Notes: generated from the letters alone by a model not told the origin. DNA of 64,000 bases from Bactericera cockerelli (GCA_024516035.1 CM044964.1:22673806-22737805), one strand, 5' to 3'; positions 10,843-20,150 are shown, numbered from the stretch's first letter. Translations and numbers: made by a program.

Positions 10843-11873
10843 CAGTAGAAATCGTTTATAACGAACAATCGGCTATAGCAAACAAAATCTCCGGTCCCTT
10901 GGTTGGAGTCTTATGGAAAATTAACATTGGCATACATTTTAGACCCAACAGTGAGGTATGAATCAAATGATAAAAACCAGGCTGAAAAAGTGGACGAAGA
11001 GAAAAAAAGAATCTATGAACCGTGTATAGAACATCTCAAAGAAAAATACAGCAGTAAATATCCTCTTCGAGAATATCAAGTGATTGGTTTGTGGTTTGGA
11101 AGTAGAGGGTCAGTATCAAAGTTCCTGATGAATGCACTAAAACAGTTCATGATAACACCAAAACAAATCCAAGAAATGTGTGAGACAGTTCTGAAAGATT
11201 CAATACACATCATTCATAACCACATCCACGGAGCATGAAAATAAAGAAGCAAAAAAAAAAAAAAAAACAGAAAAAAAAAATGAAGAAAAAAAATTGTTTC
11301 TAGGAAGAAAAAAAAAATGTATTAACTGATGGATATGCTGTGTACTAGCAATCAGCAAAAATGCTGACAGCATCTTTGTTATTGTATATTTCTTATAATA
11401 AATATAACATTTGTTTCTCTCGTTTATAATAAACATCGGCTATAAGGAACAAATCGGCTTTAGCGAACAAATCTTCAAGTCCCATGGCTACTTACTATCG
11501 GTTATAACGTACATAAATAATTCTTTTTCATGCTGTGTGAGTAAAACAGAGAACATCTTTAGACCTGCAGAACTTTGTCAATAAGTGACCTGTCTAATTT
11601 AGATCATTTTATTAGCACTAGAAGATAACACTGTTTCACATTTTGAATTAGTGGATTATGTATGTACCTACGTACATACATAAATGTACATTTTTCATAT
11701 TTTACGAAGTTTCCTTATAACATACCTACATTGTTCTCTATAAGCTATAAGCGATACATATCGGATATAGTGAACGTGTTCCTTATAGCATATAATATTG
11801 GTTATAGTGAAAATCGGCTATAAGGAACAAATCCGACCGATTCCTTGAAGTTCGTTATTAAAGATATCTACTG
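10843..11873 (+). mobile_element. pogo/Tigger-like element with RT remnant inside
   Basis: Inverted ends CAGTAGAAATCGTTTATAAC and, from the right, CAGTAGATATCTTTAATAAC are flanked by TA on both sides (10841-10842 and 11874-11875). CAGTA starts and TA targets are typical of pogo/Tigger elements. CGGCTATAAGGAACAAATC-like motifs recur several times near the right end. No pogo transposase is seen; the only frame is the reverse-transcriptase remnant at 10903. Confidence 0.7.
10903..11238 (+). pseudogene. C-terminal remnant of a non-LTR reverse transcriptase
   Basis: A frame of about 110 residues includes YPLREYQVIGLWFGSRG and KDSIHIIHNHIHG. From memory this resembles the C-terminal tail of insect non-LTR polyproteins, where a VIGLxxGxRGT block and a LKGSxxIxxNHLYG end are usual. 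No catalytic YxDD is present. It lies wholly inside the pogo-like inverted repeats, so it is captured cargo or a composite element. The annotated start is a GTG- or TTG-type codon, so the true start is unknown. Confidence 0.5.
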
Positions 11874-12012
11874 TATCATTATATTATGTACAATACGAAC
11901 AATTATTATAAAAAAATATAAAAAATTGATAAATACATAATTATATCCTATAACTAAAGGGGATATTGCCTATGTCAATCTCTTTCACCCAACCCTGATA
12001 TGTTGACAATAT

Positions 12013-12330
12013 ACTTGACTTGTTAGAAAGTAGTCACTGTGGCAGAGCGAGTTAGCGCGCTAGGCATTGCACACATGGTGACCTGGGTTCGATTCCCAGC
12101 GGGGGAGGATTTTTCTGCTCTGTACTTGGATGTTCGGGGTCCACTCATACCTCGTGAGGAAAAATGAGTAGTTACTTGTATGAGTAACGACCAGTGGCGG
12201 CAATACCAGAGTAAAAAGAAATTAATGTAATAGAATAATTCGAAATGTAAAGGAGGCTCTTAGTAATGCTGCGCTACCCACAAAAATTGTGAAGAGGCCT
12301 TGTGCTTCACCACAAAGAAATTCGTACATA
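12013..12330 (+). repeat. SINE-F, tRNA-headed
   Basis: CACTGTGGCAGAGCGAGTTA (A box) and GGGTTCGATTCCCAGCGG (B box) head a body of about 300 bp with ACGACCAGTGGCGGCAATAC and a repeat of AAATTCGTACATAC. A related minus-strand copy is at 9737. Confidence 0.7.
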
Positions 12331-13150
12331 CATACTTGACTTGTTAGATGTCTTTTGTGTTCCGCATTGATTTTCAACTTAATAAAACTCATGAAAAATT
12401 GAAAAGGTGTTTTCAATACCTTGTTTTTTACCAATTTCTTTAACCGAGGTGTTATAGTTCTTTGGGTCGTTTTTTGTTGTTGAAATTCACGATTATAATT
12501 TTTATTTTTCAGTAGATTATAATATTTCTTTCGGTGAGTTTACTTCACTGATGGAATTTGAGATGGACGGTATTGGATAAAAAAAATGAGCCGTTTGTAT
12601 TGTTAGGTAGGACAGTCACTGACAGTTTGTGGTAAGGGTTCTGAATAGGTGAGTCAGTAGTTCTAAAGTAGCTAATGACCAAGTCGAAAATATTAGTAGT
12701 TACCTACTTGGAGATTAAATTTTGTAGTCGGGTGTAGTCTTCACCGTATATTACTTCCGCAAATTTTCTTGTATTGGAAATCGGAAGTATGGTGTTTTTT
12801 AATTGAGGAGATGACGAAATTAATAAAAAAATTAATAATCTTTTAAAACGCAACAAAGCAACATCTTATTTCTCCAAAACTGATTTTTTTTTTTGATCAC
12901 GTTAGACACAAGAAGAAAAAAAAATAAACCAAATAAAGACATGGAATGTCATTAAAACTCACCCTCATCATTATATCCAGCTGTCCATAAAAAACTTGCA
13001 CCACCGTAAGTTACAGACGCGGAAAATAATTGAAAGGAGCAAGGAATTAAATATATTTAAATATATACAAAAGTTTTAATTATCAAACTACTCATCCCAG
13101 AAACACCTTTCCACCAAGGTTAACCCTTTCCATCCCACCGTCCCCGCCTG
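12331..13150. other. Spacer before HIT gene 3
   Basis: No gene is seen. TTACTTCCGCAAATTTTCTT..GGAAATCGGAAGTAT (about 12755-12790) belongs to the ACTTCCG hairpin family also at 30325, 59020 and 60395. From 13095 to 13156 a long pyrimidine-rich run forms a splice acceptor. Confidence 0.45.
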
Positions 13151-13156
13151 TTCCAG

Positions 13157-13593
13157 GTGTTGTGAACGTTGCCGGCTACCCGTGTCATCCGGACGTGGTA
13201 GGCCGGGTCCGCACGCTCCTCTATTCGCACTGGTGGTCGTCCACCGAGCCGGTCTTCCAACAGATCGTCCATCGCAAGATCCCACACGACCTCACGATCA
13301 TTTACGAAGACTCCCGATGTATGGCGTGGGAGGAAAAGTACCACAAGATAGCGCCACTGCACTACAAGCTGGTGCCCAAGTTTCCGGTTGTGAACATGAA
13401 CGATCTTCGCGCAGAGAATAAAACGCTCTACGGACATCTTCTCCTGGTGGCTGGAAAGATAACTAAAATGATGAACCTGACGGACGGATATCGGATCCAT
13501 GTGAATACGGGGCCGCACGCCGAGCAGTTTATTGATTGGCTTCACTTCGATATCTTCGCCGACAAACGGTTAGGGTGGCCGCCCGGAAAATGA
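13157..13593 (+). CDS. HIT gene 3: HINT-like protein, degenerate triad W-H-D
   Basis: A very strong acceptor (CCCACCGTCCCCGCCTGTTCCAG, ending at 13156) opens a phase-1 exon of about 145 residues ending TGA at 13591-13593. There is no ATG near the start, so an upstream exon must exist. The HIT order is VFQQIVHRKIPHDLTIIYED, CMAWEEKYHKIAPLHYKLVP, LYGHLLLVAGKI, GYRIHVNTGPH and WLHFDIFADKRLGWPPGK. The catalytic positions read Trp, His, Asp: the nucleophile His is kept, both flanking His are lost and GG is AD. Sequons NKT and NLT are present. GC content is much higher than in the surroundings, which argues for a maintained coding exon. Likely a diverged HINT paralog; activity cannot be judged from sequence. 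Confidence 0.82.
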
Positions 13594-13718
13594 GATTGGA
13601 AGAAAGAAGATTTTGTTAAGCGATGAAAGATGATGTCTTAAATTACGTTAAACGTCTAGTTTAAATAATAAGGTTTAATTAGGGTCAAGTTTACGCTGCT
13701 ACTCAAAGAAAAGCACCT

Positions 13719-13720
<2 letters not shown>

Positions 13721-13761
<41 letters not shown>
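13721..13761. repeat. T41 homopolymer
   Basis: About 41 consecutive T, the largest homopolymer in the window, possibly the poly(A) tail of a minus-strand retroposon. Confidence 0.8.
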
Positions 13762-13764
<3 letters not shown>

Positions 13765-13865
13765 TAACTGCCACCATAGCGGTCAACTTGAGGGTCAGTC
13801 TGGCTTGTCTTAAATATTAGGTATTGAGGTACACATAGTTTTAATTTTCAATCTTCTCTTTTTCT

Positions 13866-14030
13866 TAGGGTGGCGTCATCGTGAACGATGGTAGCCAGAC
13901 AGTGGAGGAATGACTCAACACTTCTACCACTGTCTTTACAAGGCTAATAATTGACAAGGGCCCCCAGAACCAAGCCAATGCTGGTCCACTCCCTGTTCAT
14001 AGTCCCCCAGCCAGACTATTTTCAATACAC
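13866..14030 (-). repeat. Repeat-H (minus copy)
   Basis: AGGGTGGCGTCATCGTGAAC, GGTAGCCAGACAGTGGAGGA and CCCCAGCCAGAC match a dispersed family at 17922 (minus), 45061, 55748 and 56893. Its other end carries a variable array of 38-bp units. Confidence 0.7.
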
Positions 14031-14639
14031 ATTTGAAAATATTTATATAAAAAAAGTAGCATTGTGTTGTGTTTACTATACATTATTCTAATTTACAATA
14101 TATTTAAACATTAAAAATAATTACAAATAAAGCAAATATTGTGTTTGATGTGTATCAGGAAACTTATGTAAATTCTCCGTCGTGTTTTGCGCCGTGTGCT
14201 CTAGGTATACAAAAATATAATTTACAACATATTTCAACCTTAAAAAAACATTACAATAAAACAAGTATTGTATTTTATGTGCATCAGAGAACTTGTTGTC
14301 TTGTAATTTCGCTGTTCTGACTTTTCATCTCAAAGGCTGATGAATAGCTTGCGGTTTATGTAATGCGGTGCAGATACAGAACATTCAAATTATTCAGTGG
14401 CGAAGGGCACCCTTGTAAGAGGGAGCAATGTGACTACTTTTATTTTGGTTAGAGGCAGGAACAAATCTTTGAAAGAAACCGAGGTCCATTTTGACTTCGG
14501 TATGGGATTTTCACCCACTTAAAACCCACCTTTCAAACAGCTGGGAACCGAAAAATATCATTACTTCAATGTAACCACTAAGTACCTTTCTTATATCTTC
14601 CTTGTCATTTCCAATATTATCGTATGTCGCTTTTGGGGT
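14031..14639. other. Spacer without a recognised gene
   Basis: A diverged direct duplication is visible: AATTTACAATATATTTAAAC..GTATCAGGAAACTT at about 14090-14165 recurs at 14217-14292. Nothing else is supported. Confidence 0.45.
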
Positions 14640-14822
14640 CGGAATTATTGAAAGTCATGGTTGAGGTTGGTAGGGCGGAGCTCGTTTATTATGGCTGGAT
14701 GAACTTCCTAACGCCGTCGGTTCTATTTGGTTTTAACGTCCTGATCAGGACGAGGGGGTGTTACCCTCGATTCGCTGGGAATCGTACCAAGTTCCCACAT
14801 TAACCTTACCCAGCCTGAATAA
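14640..14822 (-). repeat. SINE-A fragment, body part
   Basis: On the minus strand it reads the SINE-A body: CAGGCTGGGTAAGGTTAATG, GGACGTTAAAAC, AACCTCAACCATGAC. The head is absent. Confidence 0.7.
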
Positions 14823-15319
14823 TATTATTTGGCCTTAAGTGTGAGCTTCACTCAAATCTCCGTATCAATTTCTTTCTTTGTAAAACGAAGTTGAAAATTT
14901 AATTTGTTCGAATAATCCGGACAAATTTGAATTTTAACCAAAATCCTGACAAAACTGTAGAATAGTGTAATTGAAATGACTTTTCATGAAAATTGCCTCA
15001 AGGATGATAAACTTTATGCTCCGGAGATCCTGGCACTCTCAAAGTCACAAAGAGACGGATGTAAAAAGTTTATATCTATTTTTAAAGCAAAAAAAAAAAA
15101 AACGGTTAGGGTTTCAAAATTATTAAATTAAATTTAAGAGCCCTTTTAGTTCTATGAACACAATTACATTGTCAAGATTAAAACCTCTTAATTTAACTTT
15201 ATTAAAAAGTCTCAAGGTATTTTATCTACGTCTTCATAATACCACCTCTATGGTTTTTCTTTGGCTCTGATGTTCTGCTTAATCAAGATTTCCTTCAACT
15301 TTTTTCCCTTCGTGTTGTA

Positions 15320-15690
15320 CTTCAGTATAAACAGAAAAGGGAGGAGTTGTATTAGATGTAAATGAATATCAGATCTCAGATCATACCTAGACAGCTGTTT
15401 TGAGCTTATTATATTGCTCTCATCAGCAGGTAATATTTCTGAATATCAATGCCATCAACTAACCTCTCTATTTTAATCAGTATAAACAGAAAAGACAGAA
15501 GTTGTATTAGACGTAAATGAATATCAGATCATACCTAGACAGCTGTTTCGAGCTTACTTGCTCTCACCAGCAGGTAATAGTTCTGAATATATCCATGCCA
15601 TCAAATAACCTCTCTATTTTAATCAGTATAAACAGAAAAGTGAGAAGTTGTATTAGATGTACTCAGTCAAACGCTGTTTCAAATTCTATG
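15320..15690. repeat. Tandem repeat, unit about 145-160 bp, 2.3 copies
   Basis: AGTATAAACAGAAAAG...GTTGTATTAGATGTAAATGAATATCAGATC...ACCTCTCTATTTTAATC recurs at about 15323, 15479 and 15625. A single copy of the AGTATAAACAG start is at 58737, so the unit belongs to a dispersed repeat. Confidence 0.7.
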
Positions 15691-16051
15691 AAGCGACGCC
15701 TTTACATATCCGCCACTGTCAAGGAAAGTACGGGGGAACCAACATGTCTTGCTTGAAGCCATGTATGCGGTTGTTACATCTTCTGTTTCAACAGTGAAAC
15801 AGCTTTGAGGAATGTAATGAAATTATGCTGTTTCATCTTCAAAGGGAAAAAGTCCCGGGTGAGATATTAGGGGTGAAATGTGGAGAATTTTCAGGAAAGA
15901 GCTCATTCTAAATAAGCTCTTGAGATGCGTATGAGAAAGTTTATGCTAAGATGAATTATAGTTGAACTACAAAGTTAAATAAAAATGTTTGACGAAGAAA
16001 ATGATAAAAGCATTAGTAATGTTCCCGTTCAGCTGTTATATAGATACATAT

Positions 16052-16115
16052 CATAAAAGGTTTGCGTGGAAGAGATTGCCTATAGGCGATAATCCCACCC
16101 TTTAGTTAGGACATA
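16052..16115 (-). repeat. Short retroposon tail family with GGGCGGGGTTATTGCC-type box
   Basis: GGAAGAGATTGCCTATAGGCGATAATCCCACCCTTTAG is the complement of the box seen at 6953, with the same small hairpin. Confidence 0.6.
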
Positions 16116-16198
16116 ATTTATCTTACTTTTCTTCCTCTTTGTTGTTTACATTGTTTCCATTTTTTCTTTTATCTATAATTGTTTAAAGATATAGGTAT

Positions 16199-16247
16199 GT
16201 TATTTGTGCTGTACATACATATATTACATATGTACAGCACAAATAAC
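16199..16247. repeat. Near-perfect 49-bp palindrome
   Basis: GTTATTTGTGCTGTACATA is answered by TATGTACAGCACAAATAAC with about 11 bases between, able to form a long hairpin. Confidence 0.8.
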
Positions 16248-16489
16248 ACAAATAATGTATGTCTCTTGTATATTAAAGAATTTAATAATAACCCATGGTA
16301 TACAATGTACAAATTATTATTTGACAAAAAAACCACCATATTTTTCGACACTTTTTTTCCAAGCATCATAAAATTTTACACGGAGACATTTTGATATTCT
16401 TGTTCATATCAGAAGAAAGGTACTAGAGCTGATATTATCGACTCAGAAATGGTTTGTCTTTGTATTTTCTAAGTGTAAATTTTTATACA

Positions 16490-17100
16490 AGCACTGTAGT
16501 TTCTGGGAGGCGTTCTGCCGCGAAACGACCGCTTCGCATGATGTGGGTTGAAAAAAAAACGACCGAACATTATGGACGTTTTTTTGCACTGTCAAATGAT
16601 TGGTATCATGTATGTACTTGGTTGTTTTTTTATTTTAGTATAACGATACTATGTACATGCAGGACGAGACGATTTTGTGAGCTAATCCTAAAATATTCAC
16701 CCATGATAACTTTTTTTCAATTGTTATTAATACTTTTTATTAAGATATACAATACAATATGGTATGATAGAATAAATATTTCGTTGAACGCATCAACGGG
16801 GGTAATGGGATCGGTAGCAAGAGAGGGCCGCTGGTTTTCCTTGGGAAATGGAAAGCCACAGGTTGAAAAAATTATGTAAAAATTGTGCACAAACTCACTT
16901 GAGATTCGGGAAGATTCTGAAGGTCCCGTGCCTTCGAGCAGGGATTAGAGCTGTAATCAGGAGAACCAAACTTTTCTTTGGTTCCCGTTAGCCAGGCACG
17001 GGATTATTTCCAGGTGCGATTATATGATGAGGGAGGAACCGACAGGGGGTTCCTCCCTCACATGCAGCGTTGCCCCTCTGTACAGCCAACGAAATTCTTT
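16490..17100 (+). repeat. Probable LINE 3'-UTR remnant with hairpins
   Basis: GTAGTTTCTGGGAGGCGTTC at 16496 is shared with 43411. Further right, TGAGGGAGGAACC - GACAGGG - GGTTCCTCCCTCA (17028-17060) is a perfect stem of 13 pairs. GAACCAAACTT..TTTGGTTC (about 16965-16985) is another. Hairpins followed by an AT-rich tail suggest a non-LTR 3' end. The small open frames have no domain support. Confidence 0.45.
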
Positions 17101-17215
17101 GGTACAAATTTATTTATTCACACATTTTTTTTTTACAAAACAATCATCAACAAAAAAATAACAATAAAAAAAACTTAGAAATAAAGATCAATATTAATTT
17201 TTTAATCACAATTGT

Positions 17216-17610
17216 TTTGTAATCCGGGGCGAAGTTAATGCCTCAGGTATTCTCTGCCACTTAACAGATAATCGTTGGCTTTGCTATCTTCAGATGTTTC
17301 TGTCAGTTTATTTCCAAGATGGTTACTTTGTTTCAACCAACTCCTTTATTTATTTACACTTTATTTTTTATACAATACACACAACAACAAATTATTAACA
17401 AAGATAAAAAAATTAACAATAGGTATTTACAAAATAAGATATAGAAGAAAAAAAATATTTAAATTTAAATGTACAATGTATTGTAATCCGGGGCAAAGTT
17501 AATGCCTCAGGTATTCTCTGCCACTTAACAAATAATCTTCTGCTATCTTCAGATGTTTCAGTCAGTTTATTTCCAAGATGGTGTCTTTGTTTCAACCAGC
17601 TCCTTCATTT
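17216..17610. repeat. Duplicated repeat abutting HIT gene 4 exon 1
   Basis: GTAATCCGGGGCRAAGTTAATGCCTCAGG through TTATTTCCAAGATGGT and TTTGTTTCAACCA occurs at 17219-17342 and again at 17483-17600, about 264 bp apart. The GTAATCCGGGGCGAAGTTAA part also occurs at 56330 (minus). The second copy runs straight into the splice acceptor of HIT gene 4, so an intron-exon border segment was duplicated around a retroposon. Confidence 0.7.
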
Positions 17611-17618
17611 CTTTGTAG

Positions 17619-17900
17619 ACCCTTGGTCCGGCTCTATTTACGAGAAAACCACTCTGAATCGATTCTTCCCTGATATCGATACTCTGGAGTTCGATCACAT
17701 GGTCGGGGTTCCTCGGAACGCTACGTTCAGCTCTCGCGAACTGCGCCGAATCCAGTTCCGAAACATCGAGCAGTACGATGATAGCCGACTTGTCACGAAG
17801 AACTTGTACTGGCACTACGCAAACAATGTGAGCTACGAGAGAATACGACACGATCATTGGTACGAAGATGACCATTGTGTCGCTGTAAGGGACATTCAGG
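17619..17900 (+). CDS. HIT gene 4, exon A (N-terminal part and first HIT strand)
   Basis: The acceptor TCCTTCATTTCTTTGTAG ends at 17618, and the exon enters and leaves in phase 1 with donor CAGG|GTAAGTTTTT at 17900/17901. About 93 residues: a lineage-specific N-terminal region (PWSGSIYEKTTLNRFFPDI, then MVGVPRNATFSSRELRR) ending in WYEDDHCVAVRDIQ, the first HIT strands, which match YEDDHCLAL of gene 2. Sequons NAT and NVS are present. The missing 5' exon would carry the start codon. The rest of the HIT domain is in exon B. Confidence 0.85.
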
Positions 17901-17921
17901 GTAAGTTTTTACTATCATCAT

Positions 17922-18076
17922 AGGGTGGCGTCATCATGAACGATGGTAGCCAGACAGTAGAGGAATGACTCAGCACTTCTACCACTGTCTTTACAAGGAG
18001 GCTTATAATTGACAAGGCCCCCAGAATCAAGTCAATGCTGGTCTACTCCCTGTTCATAGTCCCCCAGCCAGACACT
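17922..18076 (-). repeat. Repeat-H copy in the intron of HIT gene 4
   Basis: AGGGTGGCGTCATCATGAAC to CCCCAGCCAGAC, as at 13866. It begins about 20 bases after the splice donor. Confidence 0.7.
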
Positions 18077-18268
18077 TTACTATCTACAAACTTATTCATA
18101 ATAGCTCTCCATAATGCCATAAAGGACATTGATCAAAGGAGAACCATATTTAACAAGTCGTCACAGACCTGTGCATACGCTGATGACCTAGCTATCATCG
18201 CTCGAATTAAAGAAAGATTAATCGAAGTATTTAGACAAGTTTATCCGTGCTTAAAGGGGTCTTCATAA
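18077..18268 (+). pseudogene. Reverse-transcriptase fragment (YADD) in the intron of HIT gene 4
   Basis: A short frame includes [20 protein letters not shown], a typical RT palm motif with the catalytic YADD, followed by a helix. It is about 60 residues without the rest of a LINE, so it is a decayed remnant. Confidence 0.65.
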
Positions 18269-18304
18269 ATTATTAAGAGAGACGAATTTATGAATAATAA
18301 TAAT

Positions 18305-18508
18305 AATAATAATATCGCCTTATTTATACTGCCCGATTAAGACTATTGAAGTCGCATTATTCCAGCAGTAAGGCCAAGACATATTATTATGTGGTAAAAA
18401 TCCCAAATGGGAGGATAACATGTCATGTCCCGGCTTGGTTTTGAACCCACGACCTCTGGAATCTTTGGATTCACTGAGTGCCGCCTTTACCACTGAGCTA
18501 TAATGAAA
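18305..18508 (-). repeat. SINE-E, tRNA-headed
   Basis: On the minus strand: TAGCTCAGTGGTAAAGGCGG (A box), GTCGTGGGTTCAAAACCAAG (B box), then AATAGTCTTAATCGGGCAGT and an ATT microsatellite end. The family recurs at 48146-48690, where it is split by another SINE. Confidence 0.7.
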
Positions 18509-18630
18509 TAAATCTTATTATTATGATTATTTAGCTTAGGAGATTCTATAATATATAATTGTTAATTTATAAAAAATAAAGTATCTAATATTCAGTACAA
18601 TCCAATTCAATTCTATGTCCACTTGTCCAG

Positions 18631-19082
18631 GGGTTGCACCCATCGACTTCCTGGTGATTCCCAAGAAAGAAATCGAGGACATGGCCAAAGTGCAACCGGA
18701 CGACGCGTGGCTGATGGGCCACCTGATGTTCGTCGCCTCGGAGGTCGCCCAGACCATGGGCCTCTACAAGGGCTACCGCATCGTGCTGAACTACGGTCCC
18801 GACTCGCACAACTTCATGTCGCAATTTCATCTTCGCGTGTTGGGCGGCGTTCAACTTCTTTGGCCGCCCTTTCAGCCGACAACTCTCTTCCCGACCACCA
18901 CGCGGCCCACGACGGGCCGCCGGCGGACCAAGACCACCTTCGTGCCCTTCACTTGGGACTCGGCCGACTTTCCCGAGTCCCGCATCGACAAGTCGGTGCC
19001 CTGGATTGATCCGCACCCGAGTCCCACCCCGACAAGAAGACGCTACCCCGAGCTGGAGGAAAGTGTGGTTTACGAAGCATAA
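18631..19082 (+). CDS. HIT gene 4, exon B: HIT core with triad Q-H-R and Thr/Pro tail
   Basis: The acceptor TATGTCCACTTGTCCAG ends at 18630. Joining exon A gives the seamless DIQ-GVAPIDFLVIPKKE, the HINT strand and PKK loop, so the 730-bp intron is phase 1. Then follow DDAWLMGHLMFVA, GYRIVLNYGPD and FMSQFHLRVLGGVQLLWPP. The catalytic positions read Gln, His, Arg: the nucleophile and GG are kept, both flanking His are lost. A tail of about 70 residues rich in Thr, Pro and Arg (TTLFPTTTRPTTGRRRTKTT) has no known domain and could carry O-glycans. The stop is TAA at 19080-19082. GC content is high. With exon A, about 242 residues are visible. Confidence 0.87.
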
Positions 19083-19581
19083 TGGGACTCCCTTTAACAC
19101 TTTGAGCCCATGAATACCATATATGACCCTCAGCTGACATTTCACAAAGGACATGAGTACCATACATATATGACCCTCACCCAAAATTTCACTGTAGACT
19201 TGTGTACTCTATATGGTATTCACGACCTTCCTTTACTTGGACATGAGACATGAGTACTCCCGATGGTATTCGTTTCTATGTGTATCTCATAGGGAACAGG
19301 TTCTAGTGGTCCTTGGGAGCAATGTATGAGTGTTGGGTTCTGAAATTTGTGGTCCCTCGTGCTCACTCGCCGATCCCAGCTCTGGGGCTCAAAGTGTTAA
19401 ACTTAAAAAAAAACTTTAAAAGTCATCATATTTGTGTTAATCCCTTTCGTGATATCACAACTACTCAAACTCGCTTTACAAAATCTACGCTGAATCCGGG
19501 ACTTGAACCACCGACCTCCAGGTTACAAGTACGCCGCCTTATCGATCAAGCTACTGAGGTCGGTACATAATGGGACTCCCT
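19078..19581 (-). mobile_element. SINE-B insertion at the stop codon of HIT gene 4, with 16-bp target duplication
   Basis: CATAATGGGACTCCCT occurs at 19078-19093 and again at 19566-19581. Between them, on the minus strand, is a tRNA-headed SINE: ACCTCAGTAGCTTGATCGAT at the right end, GTCGGTGGTTCAAGTCCCGG (B box), then a GTGATATCACGA palindrome. A MITE (19098-19396) has entered its tail end. The duplicated target includes the TAA stop, so the coding sequence is intact and the 3' UTR resumes at 19582. Confidence 0.8.
19098..19396. mobile_element. Short piggyBac-like MITE (TTAA target)
   Basis: TTAA at 19094-19097 and 19397-19400 flank 12-bp inverted ends CACTTTGAGCCC / GGGCTCAAAGTG. The 299-bp body contains repeated ATGAGTACCATATATGACC-like motifs and no coding frame. 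Confidence 0.75.
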
Positions 19582-19600
19582 GTCTCGAGCTGACAGTCTA

Positions 19601-19606
19601 AATAAA
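19601..19606 (+). terminator. Polyadenylation signal AATAAA of HIT gene 4
   Basis: AATAAA lies just beyond the second copy of the target duplication. Before the SINE and MITE insertions it would have been only about 30 bases from the stop codon. Confidence 0.55.
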
Positions 19607-19639
19607 GCACTACTACTATAGGTACTATTAATGCATGAT

Positions 19640-20045
19640 TTTTGTTTGTTTGATAAGAGAGTGTTTCACAGCTCTTTTTTATTTCGTAGCTATGAAAAAA
19701 TCTACTGCAGCTATGAATGATTTTTACATTTATTTTAAATTAAGTTAAGTTTTTCACAGCTTTACTTGTATGTGTATGAGTGATTCACAGCCTTTTTACA
19801 TTCCTTATATTGTTTGTATAAGGTAGCCATGAAATCTACTGTGTTGTGAGATGTCCTTATCGTAGCATAACTCCCCTCTTGTAATATTTTTTAAATCAGT
19901 GTAATAATTTTAATTGGACACCTTTTTTCCTATTAAAAAGCCATGTAAGAGCAGCTACTGTAGACAATTGTTGTAGTTTACCCATTCCGTAGTATGCCCC
20001 CTTTGATGGGCGAAAAGTGACAGAATACTTCCCATTTAGCTGCTG
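19640..20045 (-). repeat. SINE-D family, diverged minus copy with internal duplication
   Basis: GTGTTTCACAGC..TTTATTTCGTAGC and later GATGGGCGAAAAGTGACAGA are complements of SINE-D tail and body motifs seen at 27140, 43115, 48208 and 52812. The GTGTTTCACAG-type tail appears more than once. Confidence 0.55.
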
Positions 20046-20087
20046 AATAAATATTGATCTTTTTTTTTAATTTTTTCAAATCTATTT

Positions 20088-20150
20088 GGGGTCGGCATTG
20101 TTCGACCTCTACCTCATGGTTGAGGTTGGTTGGTTCTGGCATACTTGCTT
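20088..20150 (-). repeat. SINE-A tail fragment
   Basis: GGGGTCGGCATTGTTCGACC then CATGGTTGAGGTTGGTTGGT is the complement of the SINE-A 3' end. Confidence 0.6.

Noticed and set aside
16454..16879. 141-codon reading frame
   Set aside because: Its start lies in a motif shared with 43411, no domain is seen, and the region looks like a retroelement 3' remnant.
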